Source of the DNA: Bacteroidota bacterium
GTDB taxonomy: Bacteria; Bacteroidota; Bacteroidia; 2-12-FULL-35-15
Assembly (NCBI GenBank): GCA_026391935.1
Contig: JAPLDC010000429.1
Coordinates: 1 to 8,790, forward strand
DNA: 8,790 bases
Direction of reading: 5' to 3'
Part shown: positions 1 to 8,088 of the stretch, piece after piece
Layout of the letters: each line of letters opens with the position of its first letter
Numbering within the stretch: position 1 is the first letter of the stretch
The notes under the pieces: generated by a model
Database searches by the model: none
What the model saw: the letters and a program-made list of their open reading frames with translations, nothing else
What the model was told of the DNA's origin: nothing
Program-made: the position numbers and the translations under genes

Positions 1-579
1 AAGGTCCCAAGAAGGTTCGGCCTTGGAACACATTTGTTCCAAAGCCGTTATAACTCTGTTCTCTTCTTGAGAAACTAAATATAGAATTGTTCTTAACCAG
101 AAAAACCAAGGAGTAAAATATCCAGCCTTGCCTGCAATAATTTTATCGTATGAAGGATTAGCTGTTACACCATCTTCTAAGAATTTATTATAAACATCCT
201 TATCCATCCAATGATACAAATGGTGCAGATGAAATTGACCTGCTAAAAGTATAATTACCATTACTATTCCACCAACAGGCAGGTAGCAGGATATAGCTTC
301 GTAAACACGTTTTACAGCTACTGACCAAGCTACCTCAGCAACGTATTGCAATGCCATAAAGAAAGTTGCAAGCAATGCAATTCCCATATAGAAATAGCCA
401 TTTACTAATAAATTAGCCCAGAAACGAGTGTGATGATATTCCTCAGCATTTACGCCTTCAGGAGCGGTATCAGTTAGTAAGCCGGCAATAATAGTGATCA
501 ACCCTATCGCCATTAAACCAAAAGTAATGTTTTTGGTCTTGCTTGAAAACGTGTAATTATTATTCATATCAGTATTCAT
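1..579 (-). CDS. actF: ActF, alternative complex III membrane subunit (quinol:cytochrome c oxidoreductase), partial
   Basis: The reading frame starts at 579 (ATG) and stays open for 193 codons to the window edge, so the C-terminal part is missing; the full family is about 400-450 residues. An in-frame ATG at 567 (Met5) is an equally possible start, and neither has a Shine-Dalgarno sequence. Visible membrane segments lie at about residues 17-34, 57-79, 98-116 and 157-169. Family-like features are the YTFSSK start (9-14), the histidine-rich HLHHLYHWMD stretch (117-126) and AGKAGYFTPWFFWLR (149-163). ActF is a membrane subunit related to ActC that helps build the ACIII core; whether it works in proton movement is unsettled. 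It follows actE after 29 nt. Oddity: after about Val169 (position 73) the translation turns polar, where I would expect the fourth membrane helix to continue, so the last 24 residues may not be native ActF. Identification is firm for residues 1-169. Confidence 0.88.
   Translation of the reverse strand, partial: MNTDMNNNYTFSSKTKNITFGLMAIGLITIIAGLLTDTAPEGVNAEEYHHTRFWANLLVNGYFYMGIALLATFFMALQYVAEVAWSVAVKRVYEAISCYLPVGGIVMVIILLAGQFHLHHLYHWMDKDVYNKFLEDGVTANPSYDKIIAGKAGYFTPWFFWLRTILYLVSQEENRVITALEQMCSKAEPSWDL
19..53. repeat. 13-bp imperfect inverted repeat (hairpin) inside the actF edge
   Basis: CGGCCTTGGAACA (about 18-30) and TGTTCCAAAGCCG (about 35-47) are reverse complements with one mismatch, separated by CATT; the inner TTGGAACA/TGTTCCAA arms are perfect. 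It is followed by the 8-bp palindrome GTTATAAC (about 46-53). The hairpin lies just inside the point where ActF resemblance is lost. It could be the end of a mobile element, an assembly artefact at a contig end, or chance. I do not recognise an insertion sequence. Confidence 0.5.
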
Positions 580-608
580 TTATCTTTTTATCTCAAATAA
601 GTCTATAA

Positions 609-1271
609 TTATTTTTTTGGTTTTTCTGCTTTTACGGCAACCACAACAGGCTCTTTTTTAGTTGAATCTGTTGCAACCGTTGCTGCATCGTTACCTTGCA
701 ATTTTTGTACATACATAATAACTTTCCATCGCTCTTCTTTAGTTAACTGACTTGCATGTGAGCCCATCAAGTTTTTTCCATACGTAAGTGTGTGAAACAT
801 TTTTCCTTCCGGTAAGTTTTTCAAAACTGTCTTATAGGATGGTGGAGGTCCGGGTAATTTTGAACCCACAATTCCATCACCTTCACCGCTTTTTCCATGG
901 CACGGTGAACAGAATCTATTAAATAAAAATTCTCCACGCTGTAAATTCTCATCTGTTTTTGGCAACGGATTGTGTAAATTTAATCCTGCAGCCTCATATC
1001 CTTCAAGAGTGTTTGGATACCCATAAGGCATGAACCCCCGAGGAATAGTTCCAGCAACCGGAAGTCTGTTAGAGGCCAGTGTGTCGAACGTTCCATCCGC
1101 GTTTTTATTAACATAAAACAAGTTTGATTCTAATGAAGGAGAACGGTACATATCCGGAGCAAACTCTACACCGGGACTGTTCGGGTCATGTTTTGAGCAA
1201 GATGTAAAACTTAGCGTTACACAGCCAAAAACTGCCATCAAAGAAATTATTTTTGTTACCTTTTTTTTCAT
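609..1271 (-). CDS. actE: ActE, monoheme cytochrome c lipoprotein of alternative complex III
   Basis: This is a 220-residue exported c-type cytochrome. The N-terminus is a lipoprotein signal (MKKK, hydrophobic stretch 8-22, lipobox FTSC with Cys25 as the lipidated residue), so the mature protein should be anchored on the periplasmic side. The motif DMYRSPSLE (40-48) is typical of ActE. A single heme site CSPCH lies at 121-125, followed by GKSGEGDG; Met169 in NLMGSH is the likely distal heme ligand. The fold ends with the class I cytochrome c helix ERWKVIMYVQKLQ (180-192). In ACIII this subunit sits beside ActA and passes electrons onward to a periplasmic cytochrome or the oxidase. The last 28 residues (193-220) are a low-complexity Lys/Val/Ala tail outside the heme fold. 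The gene begins 36 nt after actD ends. Assignment rests on both motifs and operon position. Confidence 0.94.
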   Translation of the reverse strand: MKKKVTKIISLMAVFGCVTLSFTSCSKHDPNSPGVEFAPDMYRSPSLESNLFYVNKNADGTFDTLASNRLPVAGTIPRGFMPYGYPNTLEGYEAAGLNLHNPLPKTDENLQRGEFLFNRFCSPCHGKSGEGDGIVGSKLPGPPPSYKTVLKNLPEGKMFHTLTYGKNLMGSHASQLTKEERWKVIMYVQKLQGNDAATVATDSTKKEPVVVAVKAEKPKK

Positions 1272-1307
1272 TGTAGTATATAATTCTAAAGCAAATTCTT
1301 TTCTAAA

Positions 1308-1826
1308 TTATTTATGGTGAATTTCTGAAGCACCGCCTGTTTTTAACATTGATTCAATGTTATTTTTGTTTTCTTCTTTTGTTTCGATCACAATCATAAA
1401 TTTATCATCTGTAGTGCGTGGATCAGGATTTTTCGCCTTTGCTCCCGGTAGTAACCAGCATCTCAGATAGAAAGTAATTGCCATTCCATGAGCAGCACAT
1501 AATACTGTGGACTCAAATGAAATAGGAATAAATGCAGGGACGTTCATGTAGTACGCAAAACTTGGTTTACCTCCGATGTCTGTTGGCCAATCTGCAATCA
1601 TCATATACCACATCATAAGGGTTGCCAATGTCAATCCTGTTAATCCGTATATAAATGCACAAATTGCAATTCTTGTTCTTGGAAGTCCGATTGCTGCATC
1701 TAGTCCATGCACAGGAAATGGTGTGAATACGTCCTTGATCCGAATTCCTTTTGAATGAAGAGATGAAGCGGTAGCCAACATCGGCTCTTCATCATCAAAT
1801 ATCGCGTGTATTACTGCTTTACTCAT
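1308..1826 (-). CDS. actD: ActD, DUF3341 membrane subunit of alternative complex III
   Basis: The 172-residue protein matches the DUF3341 (ActD) family in length and layout. A soluble N-terminal domain (VIHAIFDDEEPMLATA, 5-20) is followed by the conserved stretch around TPFPVHGLDAAIGL (35-48). Two membrane helices follow at about 52-77 and 96-122, and then a short soluble tail, NPDPRTTDDKFMIVIE (133-148), that is also typical of the family. No signal peptide or cofactor motif is visible. In solved ACIII structures ActD packs against ActC and ActF with two helices and has a structural role. It lies 35 nt after actC and 36 nt before actE. The upstream region (TTTAATTAGAT before ATG) has no Shine-Dalgarno sequence. 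Nothing suggests truncation. Confidence 0.94.
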   Translation of the reverse strand: MSKAVIHAIFDDEEPMLATASSLHSKGIRIKDVFTPFPVHGLDAAIGLPRTRIAICAFIYGLTGLTLATLMMWYMMIADWPTDIGGKPSFAYYMNVPAFIPISFESTVLCAAHGMAITFYLRCWLLPGAKAKNPDPRTTDDKFMIVIETKEENKNNIESMLKTGGASEIHHK

Positions 1827-1861
1827 ATCTAATTAAACTTAATTGTTTATTTATTTCAAAT

Positions 1862-3259
1862 TTAGTGATGCGCAGCATGTCCTTGTGCAGCGTGTTTTTC
1901 TTTATATTCTTGTCCTGATGATTTCAAAATTGACTTTAATTCAGCTTGAGCAATTACAGGGAAATATCTTGTAAATAATAAGAAAAATGTAAAGAACATT
2001 CCTATTGTTCCTGTGTAAATACCAACGTCAACAAACGAAGGCGAATACATGTTCCAGGTCGATGGTAAAAATGTACGACACAAAGTAGGAACGATAATTA
2101 CAAAACGTTCGAACCACATACCTATATTTACTATGATTGACATGATGAATGTAAATGTTAAGTTGGTACGTAATTTTTTAGACCAGAATAATTGCGGAGA
2201 AACCACGTTACAAGTCATCATGGCTGCATATGCCCACCAATATGGACCTGTAGCACGATTTAAAAATGCATATTGCTCATATTCTACACCAGAATACCAA
2301 GAAATAAATAATTCGGTAAGATAGGCAACACCTACAATAGAACCTGTAACAATGATTACAATGTTCATATATTCAATGTGCTTGATGGTAATGTAATTTT
2401 CTAAATTATAGATCTTACGAAGAATAATCAGTAATGTTAACACCATTGCAAATCCAGAAAATACGGCTCCGGCAACGAAATAAGGAGGGAAGATAGTTGT
2501 GTGCCACCCCGGAACAATAGATGTAGCAAAGTCCATGGATACAATTGAGTGAACCGAGAATACAAGTGGTGTTGATAGTCCTGCAAGTACTAAAGATACT
2601 TCTTCAAATCGGCTCCAGTGGCGTGCACTTCCTCCCCAACCAAAACTTAGGATGCTATACATTTTTCTTGCAAATGGTTTTGTTGCTCTGTCGCGAATCA
2701 TTGCGAAATCGGGAACCAATCCTGTATACCAGAAAACTAATGATACAGAGAAATAGGTTGATACCGCAAATACGTCCCACATTAATGGAGAGTTAAAGTT
2801 CACCCATAAAGAACCAAATTGATTTGGCAATGGGAACAACCAATAATCTAACCAAGGACGACCAGTGTGCAATAACACGAAGATAGCTGCACACATTACG
2901 GCAAAAATTGTCATCGCTTCAGCCGCACGGTTGATAGCCATTCTCCATTTTTGACGGAATAATAATAATACAGCAGAAATTAATGTTCCGGCATGACCGA
3001 TACCGATCCACCATACGAAGTTGGTAATGTCAAACGCCCAGTCTACACCGTTGTTAGAACCCCACACACCGATACCGGTTCCGATAGTGTATGCTAAACA
3101 AGCTATTCCCCATAGAAAACAAATAACGGAAATGGTCAAAAGTATATACCAATACTTTGAAGCTTTTCCTTCTATCGGTCTTACGATATCTTCAGTGATC
3201 TGATGATAGGTTTTATTACCAAGGATTAAGGGCTCTCTAATTTCTGATTCGTGCTGCAT
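1862..3259 (-). CDS. actC: ActC, NrfD/PsrC-like menaquinol-oxidising membrane subunit of alternative complex III
   Basis: The 465-residue polytopic protein belongs to the NrfD/polysulfide reductase PsrC family. About ten hydrophobic helices can be traced, at roughly 36-60, 79-101, 116-134, 158-180, 222-243, 258-282, 296-318, 340-356, 367-392 and 412-434. The N-terminal REPLILGNKTYHQITEDI (8-25) is a recognisable ActC start. Polar residues within helices, His131 (LLHTGRPW), Asp162 (MWDVF), His237 and Asp243 (VHSIVSMDF), are candidates for the quinol site and proton path; in family structures conserved His and Asp residues at about these places are implicated, but I have not aligned them. ActC oxidises menaquinol and hands electrons to the iron-sulfur clusters of ActB. 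The C-terminus ends in a His/Ala-rich tail (455-465). It lies 38 nt after actB. Full length, no anomaly in frame. Confidence 0.95.
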   Translation of the reverse strand: MQHESEIREPLILGNKTYHQITEDIVRPIEGKASKYWYILLTISVICFLWGIACLAYTIGTGIGVWGSNNGVDWAFDITNFVWWIGIGHAGTLISAVLLLFRQKWRMAINRAAEAMTIFAVMCAAIFVLLHTGRPWLDYWLFPLPNQFGSLWVNFNSPLMWDVFAVSTYFSVSLVFWYTGLVPDFAMIRDRATKPFARKMYSILSFGWGGSARHWSRFEEVSLVLAGLSTPLVFSVHSIVSMDFATSIVPGWHTTIFPPYFVAGAVFSGFAMVLTLLIILRKIYNLENYITIKHIEYMNIVIIVTGSIVGVAYLTELFISWYSGVEYEQYAFLNRATGPYWWAYAAMMTCNVVSPQLFWSKKLRTNLTFTFIMSIIVNIGMWFERFVIIVPTLCRTFLPSTWNMYSPSFVDVGIYTGTIGMFFTFFLLFTRYFPVIAQAELKSILKSSGQEYKEKHAAQGHAAHH

Positions 3260-3297
3260 ATTATAATCTAATTATAAATAAAAATACTTTTTTGTTA

Positions 3298-6200
3298 TTA
3301 AGCTTTTGCTTTTTCTTCTTTTATATCTGCGTGTTCGCCAGAAGATTTTTTACCTTCTTCAATTGTTTCCTCACAGTTTCTAACCTTTGTCAAGTAGGAC
3401 ACTGTAGGTTTTACTCCAAGTTCTTCAAGGATAAAATAATTACGACCTTCCGCTTCCTTGTTTCTTAACAAGGTGATTTCACTTTGCTCATCATTTAAGT
3501 CACCAAAATAAATTGCATTCGTAGGACAAGATTGCTGACAAGCAGTTTTTATTGCTCCGTCTTTTAATGGCGCTTCCAATTTCTTAGCATCCAATTTTCC
3601 TTCTTGTATTCTTTGAACACACATAGAGCATTTTTCCATTACTCCACGTGAACGAACTACAACATCAGGATTTAATACCATTCTTCCAAGATCATCCTGA
3701 GTTGGGTTTAGTGCAAAATCAGGGTTTTCATTATAGTTAAACCAATTGAAACGTCTAACTTTGAATGGACAGTTGTTGGCGCAGTAACGAGTACCAACAC
3801 AACGATTATAGGCCATCATGTTCAATCCTTCGGAACTATGGTTGGTAGCCAATACCGGACAAACGTTCTCGCAAGGAGCATGGTTACAGTGCTGACACAT
3901 GATAGGTTGGAAAACAACTTTCGGATTTTCAGCTGCAGGATTTTCCATCTCCAAATACATCTCCATTCCACCAACTCCTTCTTCTTTTGCAACTTCTTTA
4001 TTCATATCACTGCTATAGTATCTGTCAATACGCAACCAGTGCATTTCTCTTGTTTTCATTACTTCTGCTTTCCCAACAACAGCAACGTTGTTTTCTGCAG
4101 TACAACTTACAACGCAACTTCCACATCCAATACAAGAGTTTAAGTCAATCGTCATTCCCCATTTATGTCCAGGGCGATCAAATGAATTCCATAGATCGAT
4201 TGTTGCTGCTTTTTTGATTCCGGAATGTGTAACCATCATCTCATCAGCATTTCCTGATTTAGGATTTTTCTTATAGTTTTCTAAATTCGTCTCTCTTACA
4301 ATTTCACGTCCCATTAACGTGTGGTGAATTTGTGTTCCTGCAATTGATGTAGTTTCATTGGTGTTTTCAACTGTTACATTGAATGCACCATACATCATTG
4401 TGCCGTCTATAATTTGAACAAACGGATATGCATTTTTTCCAACTACTCCTGTTTTTTCGCTTAAAGTTCCAGCTTTTTCACGACCGTATCCTAAAGCGAT
4501 ACCCATTGTCCCTTCAGCTTGGCCTGGTTGTGGTATAACCGGAAGCTTAATTGTTGTTCCATTTACCGTTACATTCAATAAGGTCGCTTTTCTGTCTTGA
4601 CGTTTCATCAATTCATAGCCCTTAGCTGCCATTTCCTTAGGAGACATTGTAACATAATTGTCCCAGGTAATTTTTGAGATTGGATCAGGTAATTCTTGTA
4701 ACCAAGGGTTATTCGCCTGATTACCATTGCCAATCGCAACTTTTTCATACAAGGCTAATTCTAATTCTCCTGATTTTACAGAATTTATTTTTTGAGCTGC
4801 ATCACTCAAACTTATTTTTTGTATTACCGGAGTAATATCAGCTTTTGCTTCTTTCGCAAGTTTTACCTCCTTTACAGGTTTTGCTTTTGCAGAAGAAATA
4901 ACAATCGGAGCAGTTACTTTTGTGCTATCAGAAATAGCTGTCGCCAATACTTCCTCATCTCCTTTTCCAACTTCAATTGCTCCGTCATGTAAGGAGTGAT
5001 TCCAAAAATCTGTGAATACCATGTATTTCCCTTGCATCGGAAATACTTTTTCCATCCATGTTTTTTGGATGAAAGATAAATAACCGTCATGATTTCCTGC
5101 CCAAATTAGTAATGTATCCTGAGCTTGACGAGTACCTTCGTGACGAGGTTTTGTGAACAAAGGAGTGATGGTTGGTTGCGCTAAGCTGTAATGTGCTTTC
5201 TTTGGGTTGTAATCATTCCACGATTCAAGGTAATTCAGATCAGGACAAACGTATTGCGCTAATGCAGCAGTTTCATCTACTCTGTCTGCAAAAGAGATGC
5301 GCATACCTACCTTTTGAAATGCATCAGCAAATTTTAGAGAAGCAGGGGCAGTATAAACTGGGTTTGTATTATAGGTAATAATTGCATCCACTTTTCCTGA
5401 AGCCATTTCTGAAACAAGATCTGCAAATGCTGCATCGTCACCTTGATGAGTATATGTTGGGTTCTCAATATCTATGGTCTTACCATAGTTGTCAAGCATA
5501 TTGTTAATTCCATTTACGATTAATTGAACATTGGTATCATTTGAACCGCTTATCACTAATGATTTTCCTTTGTTTGCTGCCAATTCTTTCGCTGCTTTTG
5601 TAATGTCAGCATCACAAGATAATGAAGAAGAAGGAAGTGAAGTGCCTCCAACTATTTTTGCAACAGCATTGTATAAATTGACAACGACTTTTCCTTGTTC
5701 AGATACTTTAACAGGAATACGTGTATCTGCATTTGCTCCCGTTAAAGATAAGTTGGATTCAAACTGAATGTGTTTCGACATTTCAGCATGCTCTTTACTT
5801 ACTTTCCGGTTCTTAATATATTGTTTAGAAAATTCGATTGGAGAGATCCAGTTTGCCAAAAAATCGGCGCCTATACTAACAATCACCTCAGCATTAGAAA
5901 AATTGTATGAAGGAATTACTTCCTGACCAAATGTTTGCGCATTTGCTTTTGACATTCCTGAAAAGGATACAGCGTCATACGTTATATGTTTTGTAGTAGG
6001 ATATTTTACAGTAAATTCGGCTATTACATCTTTTGTAGATGGGCTGATAATTGAAGATGATAAGATCCGTATCGCTCCGCCTTTTGCAGCTATCGCAGCT
6101 AATTTCCCACCAATTTCTAAGTCAGTATTCCCCCAAGATGTAGCTGTGCCATTTGCAGTAGGGCCTGTTAATCGTGAAGAATCATATAATGAAAGTACCG

Positions 6201-6612
6201 ATGCTTGAACACGCGCATTTGTGCCACCCATGGTTACTTTTGATAAATCATTCCCTTCTATTTTTATAGGACGACCTTCGCGTGTTTTTACTATAATTGA
6301 AGCGTAATCGTTTCCATCATAGTAAGTGGATGCATACCAATTAGCAACGCCAGGTATTATTTCTTCAGGTTTTACAACGTAAGGAATTGCTTTATTCACG
6401 GGCGTTTCACAAGCTGCTAATGATGCTGCTGTCACACTAAAGCCTAAAAATTTCAAGAAATCTCTACGGTTTGTTCCGCTGGTTTCAAGGTTTTCATTTC
6501 CTAAAAACTTTTCTACAGGCATTTGCTCCGCAAATTCATTTTGCGCATTTTGAACAAACTCAGGACTATTGTTTAACTCTTCAAGTCCTTTCCAGTATTT
6601 TTTTGTTGCCAT
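3298..6612 (-). CDS. actB: ActB, Tat-exported molybdopterin-oxidoreductase-like iron-sulfur subunit of alternative complex III
   Basis: This 1104-residue protein is the large peripheral subunit. An unusually long N-terminal region precedes a twin-arginine signal (RRDFLKFLG, Arg49-Arg50) ending in a lipobox, SLAAC (Cys68), so it is probably Tat-exported and lipidated. Residues about 70-590 resemble the molybdopterin oxidoreductase fold but show no N-terminal CxxC cluster motif; in this family that domain carries no molybdenum cofactor. A second, smaller domain lies at about 630-800. The C-terminal ferredoxin-like domain has Cys at 827, 830, 833, 837; 906, 909, 914, 918; 938, 944, 948; and 995, 998, 1025, 1029. 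That makes 15 ligands: enough for three [4Fe-4S] clusters and one [3Fe-4S], with Thr941 in CVGTRYC replacing the sixteenth Cys. The clusters carry electrons from ActC to the hemes of ActA. A Lys/Ala/Val/Glu-rich linker lies at about residues 575-597. Confidence 0.96.
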   Translation of the reverse strand: MATKKYWKGLEELNNSPEFVQNAQNEFAEQMPVEKFLGNENLETSGTNRRDFLKFLGFSVTAASLAACETPVNKAIPYVVKPEEIIPGVANWYASTYYDGNDYASIIVKTREGRPIKIEGNDLSKVTMGGTNARVQASVLSLYDSSRLTGPTANGTATSWGNTDLEIGGKLAAIAAKGGAIRILSSSIISPSTKDVIAEFTVKYPTTKHITYDAVSFSGMSKANAQTFGQEVIPSYNFSNAEVIVSIGADFLANWISPIEFSKQYIKNRKVSKEHAEMSKHIQFESNLSLTGANADTRIPVKVSEQGKVVVNLYNAVAKIVGGTSLPSSSLSCDADITKAAKELAANKGKSLVISGSNDTNVQLIVNGINNMLDNYGKTIDIENPTYTHQGDDAAFADLVSEMASGKVDAIITYNTNPVYTAPASLKFADAFQKVGMRISFADRVDETAALAQYVCPDLNYLESWNDYNPKKAHYSLAQPTITPLFTKPRHEGTRQAQDTLLIWAGNHDGYLSFIQKTWMEKVFPMQGKYMVFTDFWNHSLHDGAIEVGKGDEEVLATAISDSTKVTAPIVISSAKAKPVKEVKLAKEAKADITPVIQKISLSDAAQKINSVKSGELELALYEKVAIGNGNQANNPWLQELPDPISKITWDNYVTMSPKEMAAKGYELMKRQDRKATLLNVTVNGTTIKLPVIPQPGQAEGTMGIALGYGREKAGTLSEKTGVVGKNAYPFVQIIDGTMMYGAFNVTVENTNETTSIAGTQIHHTLMGREIVRETNLENYKKNPKSGNADEMMVTHSGIKKAATIDLWNSFDRPGHKWGMTIDLNSCIGCGSCVVSCTAENNVAVVGKAEVMKTREMHWLRIDRYYSSDMNKEVAKEEGVGGMEMYLEMENPAAENPKVVFQPIMCQHCNHAPCENVCPVLATNHSSEGLNMMAYNRCVGTRYCANNCPFKVRRFNWFNYNENPDFALNPTQDDLGRMVLNPDVVVRSRGVMEKCSMCVQRIQEGKLDAKKLEAPLKDGAIKTACQQSCPTNAIYFGDLNDEQSEITLLRNKEAEGRNYFILEELGVKPTVSYLTKVRNCEETIEEGKKSSGEHADIKEEKAKA

Positions 6613-6696
6613 ATTTTTTTTAATTATAAATGCTGAATTATAAATTAGTAATGTTTTTCAGCGTTCTATTCTTTAATATTATTATCAGTAATCAAA

Positions 6697-6714
6697 AATT
6701 ATTAATTAATAATT
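6697..6714. repeat. 18-bp A/T-only perfect palindrome between actA and actB
   Basis: AATTATTAATTAATAATT is a perfect palindrome about 10 nt beyond the actA stop codon, within the only long gap (112 nt) of the operon. With no G or C and no central loop it would make a weak hairpin, so it is not a convincing terminator. It could mark an RNA processing site or a protein site, or arise by chance in very A/T-rich DNA. I see no TAnnTTTG promoter box on the minus strand in this gap, so actB probably relies on read-through from actA. Confidence 0.35.
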
Positions 6715-6724
6715 CATGATTTTA

Positions 6725-7987
6725 TTAGTAGTGACATTTGCTGCACTCAATACCACCCATTCTGTCTACAGTAATCTTACGTTGATCAAAAGGCTGATTC
6801 TTGAATTTTTCAGTTAAATTTTTGTGTAATTTTTCGTAGTAAGGATTGCTTTGCATTCCCGGTACTTCTGTAGCCCTGTGGCAATTGATACACCATACCA
6901 TTGTTAAAGGCATAACTTGAACAGCTGTCGTCATTGTTTTTACGTCACCATGACAAGTAGCACAATCTTGTTGTCCCACTTTTACGTGTTGCTGGTGAGA
7001 GAAAAATACAAAATCAGGAAGGTTGTGAACCTTTATCCATTGAATTGGTTTCTGAGGTTTAGTATATGCTCCTTTATCTGGATCCCAGCCCGCAGCTTCG
7101 TATATTTTTGCAATTTCAGTTTTTCCGGTGATTGGACCTTTGGATATTCCTTTATGGCAATTCATGCAAACGTTCACAGATGGAATTCCTGCAGTTTTAC
7201 TTTTTTCTGCTCCGGAATGACAATATTGACAATCGATAGCATTATCGCCCGCATGTATCTTATGTGAAAAAGCAATCGGTTGTGTAGGTTGATATCCTTC
7301 GTATACACCAATACCTTTTAATGCATACCATCCAGAAGAAAGACAACCACCTAATAAGAATAAAATAACAAGAGCAGTAGTACGTTTGTGTGCGTTAACG
7401 CTGTTTTTAAACTCTTTCCAGAATCCGATTTTTGCATCATTCGGTAACCCGCTATTTGCATTTTGAATATTTTTTAAGGAATAACGAACAGCACGTAAAA
7501 TTGCAACTAATAGAATCAAAAAGGCTAATACCCCAATTAGTATTGCCAAAGGATTTGCGCCTTTTTCAACAGGAGCAGTAGCGCCTGAAGCTGCAGTAGC
7601 AGCAACGGGTGCAGGCTCTTTATATTCTTTAACATATTTAATCACAGCTTTGATATCTGCATCAGCTAAAGTTGTGAATGAAGGCATTGCTGCTGGGCTA
7701 AACGTACTTACTTTGACAGCATATGCATCTCCGCTTTTAATCAACGCCTCATTGTTCTGTATCCATTTAAACATCCATTCTTCACTCGGAACACGAGATA
7801 TTACACCTTGCAAACCTGGTCCTACGATGGTATTCGAGCCTAAACTATGACATACAGCACAGTTTTGCTTAAATATTTTTTCACCGTCTTGGGCGGAAAC
7901 ACAGTTAATACTTAGAAAAAATGAGAAAATTAGGAGGGAAAATTTTGCCAAAATTTGCTTTTTTGGCTGTTTGCAAATTGTATCCAT
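6725..7987 (-). CDS. actA: ActA, multiheme cytochrome c of alternative complex III with an extra N-terminal monoheme domain
   Basis: The 420-residue protein has six heme c motifs. A signal peptide (about 1-32, ending CVSA before Gln33) leads into a class I cytochrome c domain with CAVCH (43-47), GPGLQG (57-62) and likely distal ligand Met101 (AAMPSF). An Ala/Pro-rich linker, a membrane helix (147-166), a basic loop and a second helix (204-222) follow. The periplasmic pentaheme domain carries CQYCH (253-257), CMNCH (274-278), CATCH (342-346), CINCH (366-370) and CSKCH (415-419), with the protein ending one residue after the last heme histidine. The positively charged loop between the helices fits a cytoplasmic location, leaving both heme domains outside. 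ActA takes electrons from ActB and relays them to ActE or an outside acceptor. As first gene of the operon it lies next to the candidate promoter. No Shine-Dalgarno is present; a GGAG about 20 nt upstream is too distant. Confidence 0.95.
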   Translation of the reverse strand: MDTICKQPKKQILAKFSLLIFSFFLSINCVSAQDGEKIFKQNCAVCHSLGSNTIVGPGLQGVISRVPSEEWMFKWIQNNEALIKSGDAYAVKVSTFSPAAMPSFTTLADADIKAVIKYVKEYKEPAPVAATAASGATAPVEKGANPLAILIGVLAFLILLVAILRAVRYSLKNIQNANSGLPNDAKIGFWKEFKNSVNAHKRTTALVILFLLGGCLSSGWYALKGIGVYEGYQPTQPIAFSHKIHAGDNAIDCQYCHSGAEKSKTAGIPSVNVCMNCHKGISKGPITGKTEIAKIYEAAGWDPDKGAYTKPQKPIQWIKVHNLPDFVFFSHQQHVKVGQQDCATCHGDVKTMTTAVQVMPLTMVWCINCHRATEVPGMQSNPYYEKLHKNLTEKFKNQPFDQRKITVDRMGGIECSKCHY

Positions 7988-8054
7988 ATTGATTATTAAC
8001 TATTTAACTCCGTTGAACCCTGAATTTATTGACTGAGGATTATGATATAAGTGA

Positions 8055-8088
8055 CAAATCTATTAAGAATCACTATAAACAATTCAAA
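8055..8088 (-). promoter_or_regulatory. Candidate act operon promoter (Bacteroidota type)
   Basis: Read on the minus strand, TAGATTTG at 8062-8055 matches the Bacteroidota -7 consensus TAnnTTTG exactly. Upstream, TTG occurs at 8082-8080 (17 nt spacing) and TTTG at 8088-8085 (22 nt spacing), both compatible with the -33 element. A T7/A9 tract at 8098-8113 lies directly behind it and could act like an UP element. Transcription would begin near 8048, giving a leader of about 60 nt before actA. The match is by eye. Confidence 0.55.

Noticed and set aside
1..78. Short plus-strand open frames ending at about 51, 71 and 78, considered as the end of a transposase gene
   Set aside because: All three are too short and none shows a recognisable transposase C-terminus.
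6917..7267. 116-codon open frame on the plus strand within actA
   Set aside because: It is antisense to the heme-binding part of actA and its Cys/Phe/Ser-rich translation resembles no protein; it is a shadow of the real gene.
8008..8011. GGAG upstream of actA as a Shine-Dalgarno sequence
   Set aside because: It is about 20 nt from the start codon, too far, and the other genes here have no Shine-Dalgarno sequence either.
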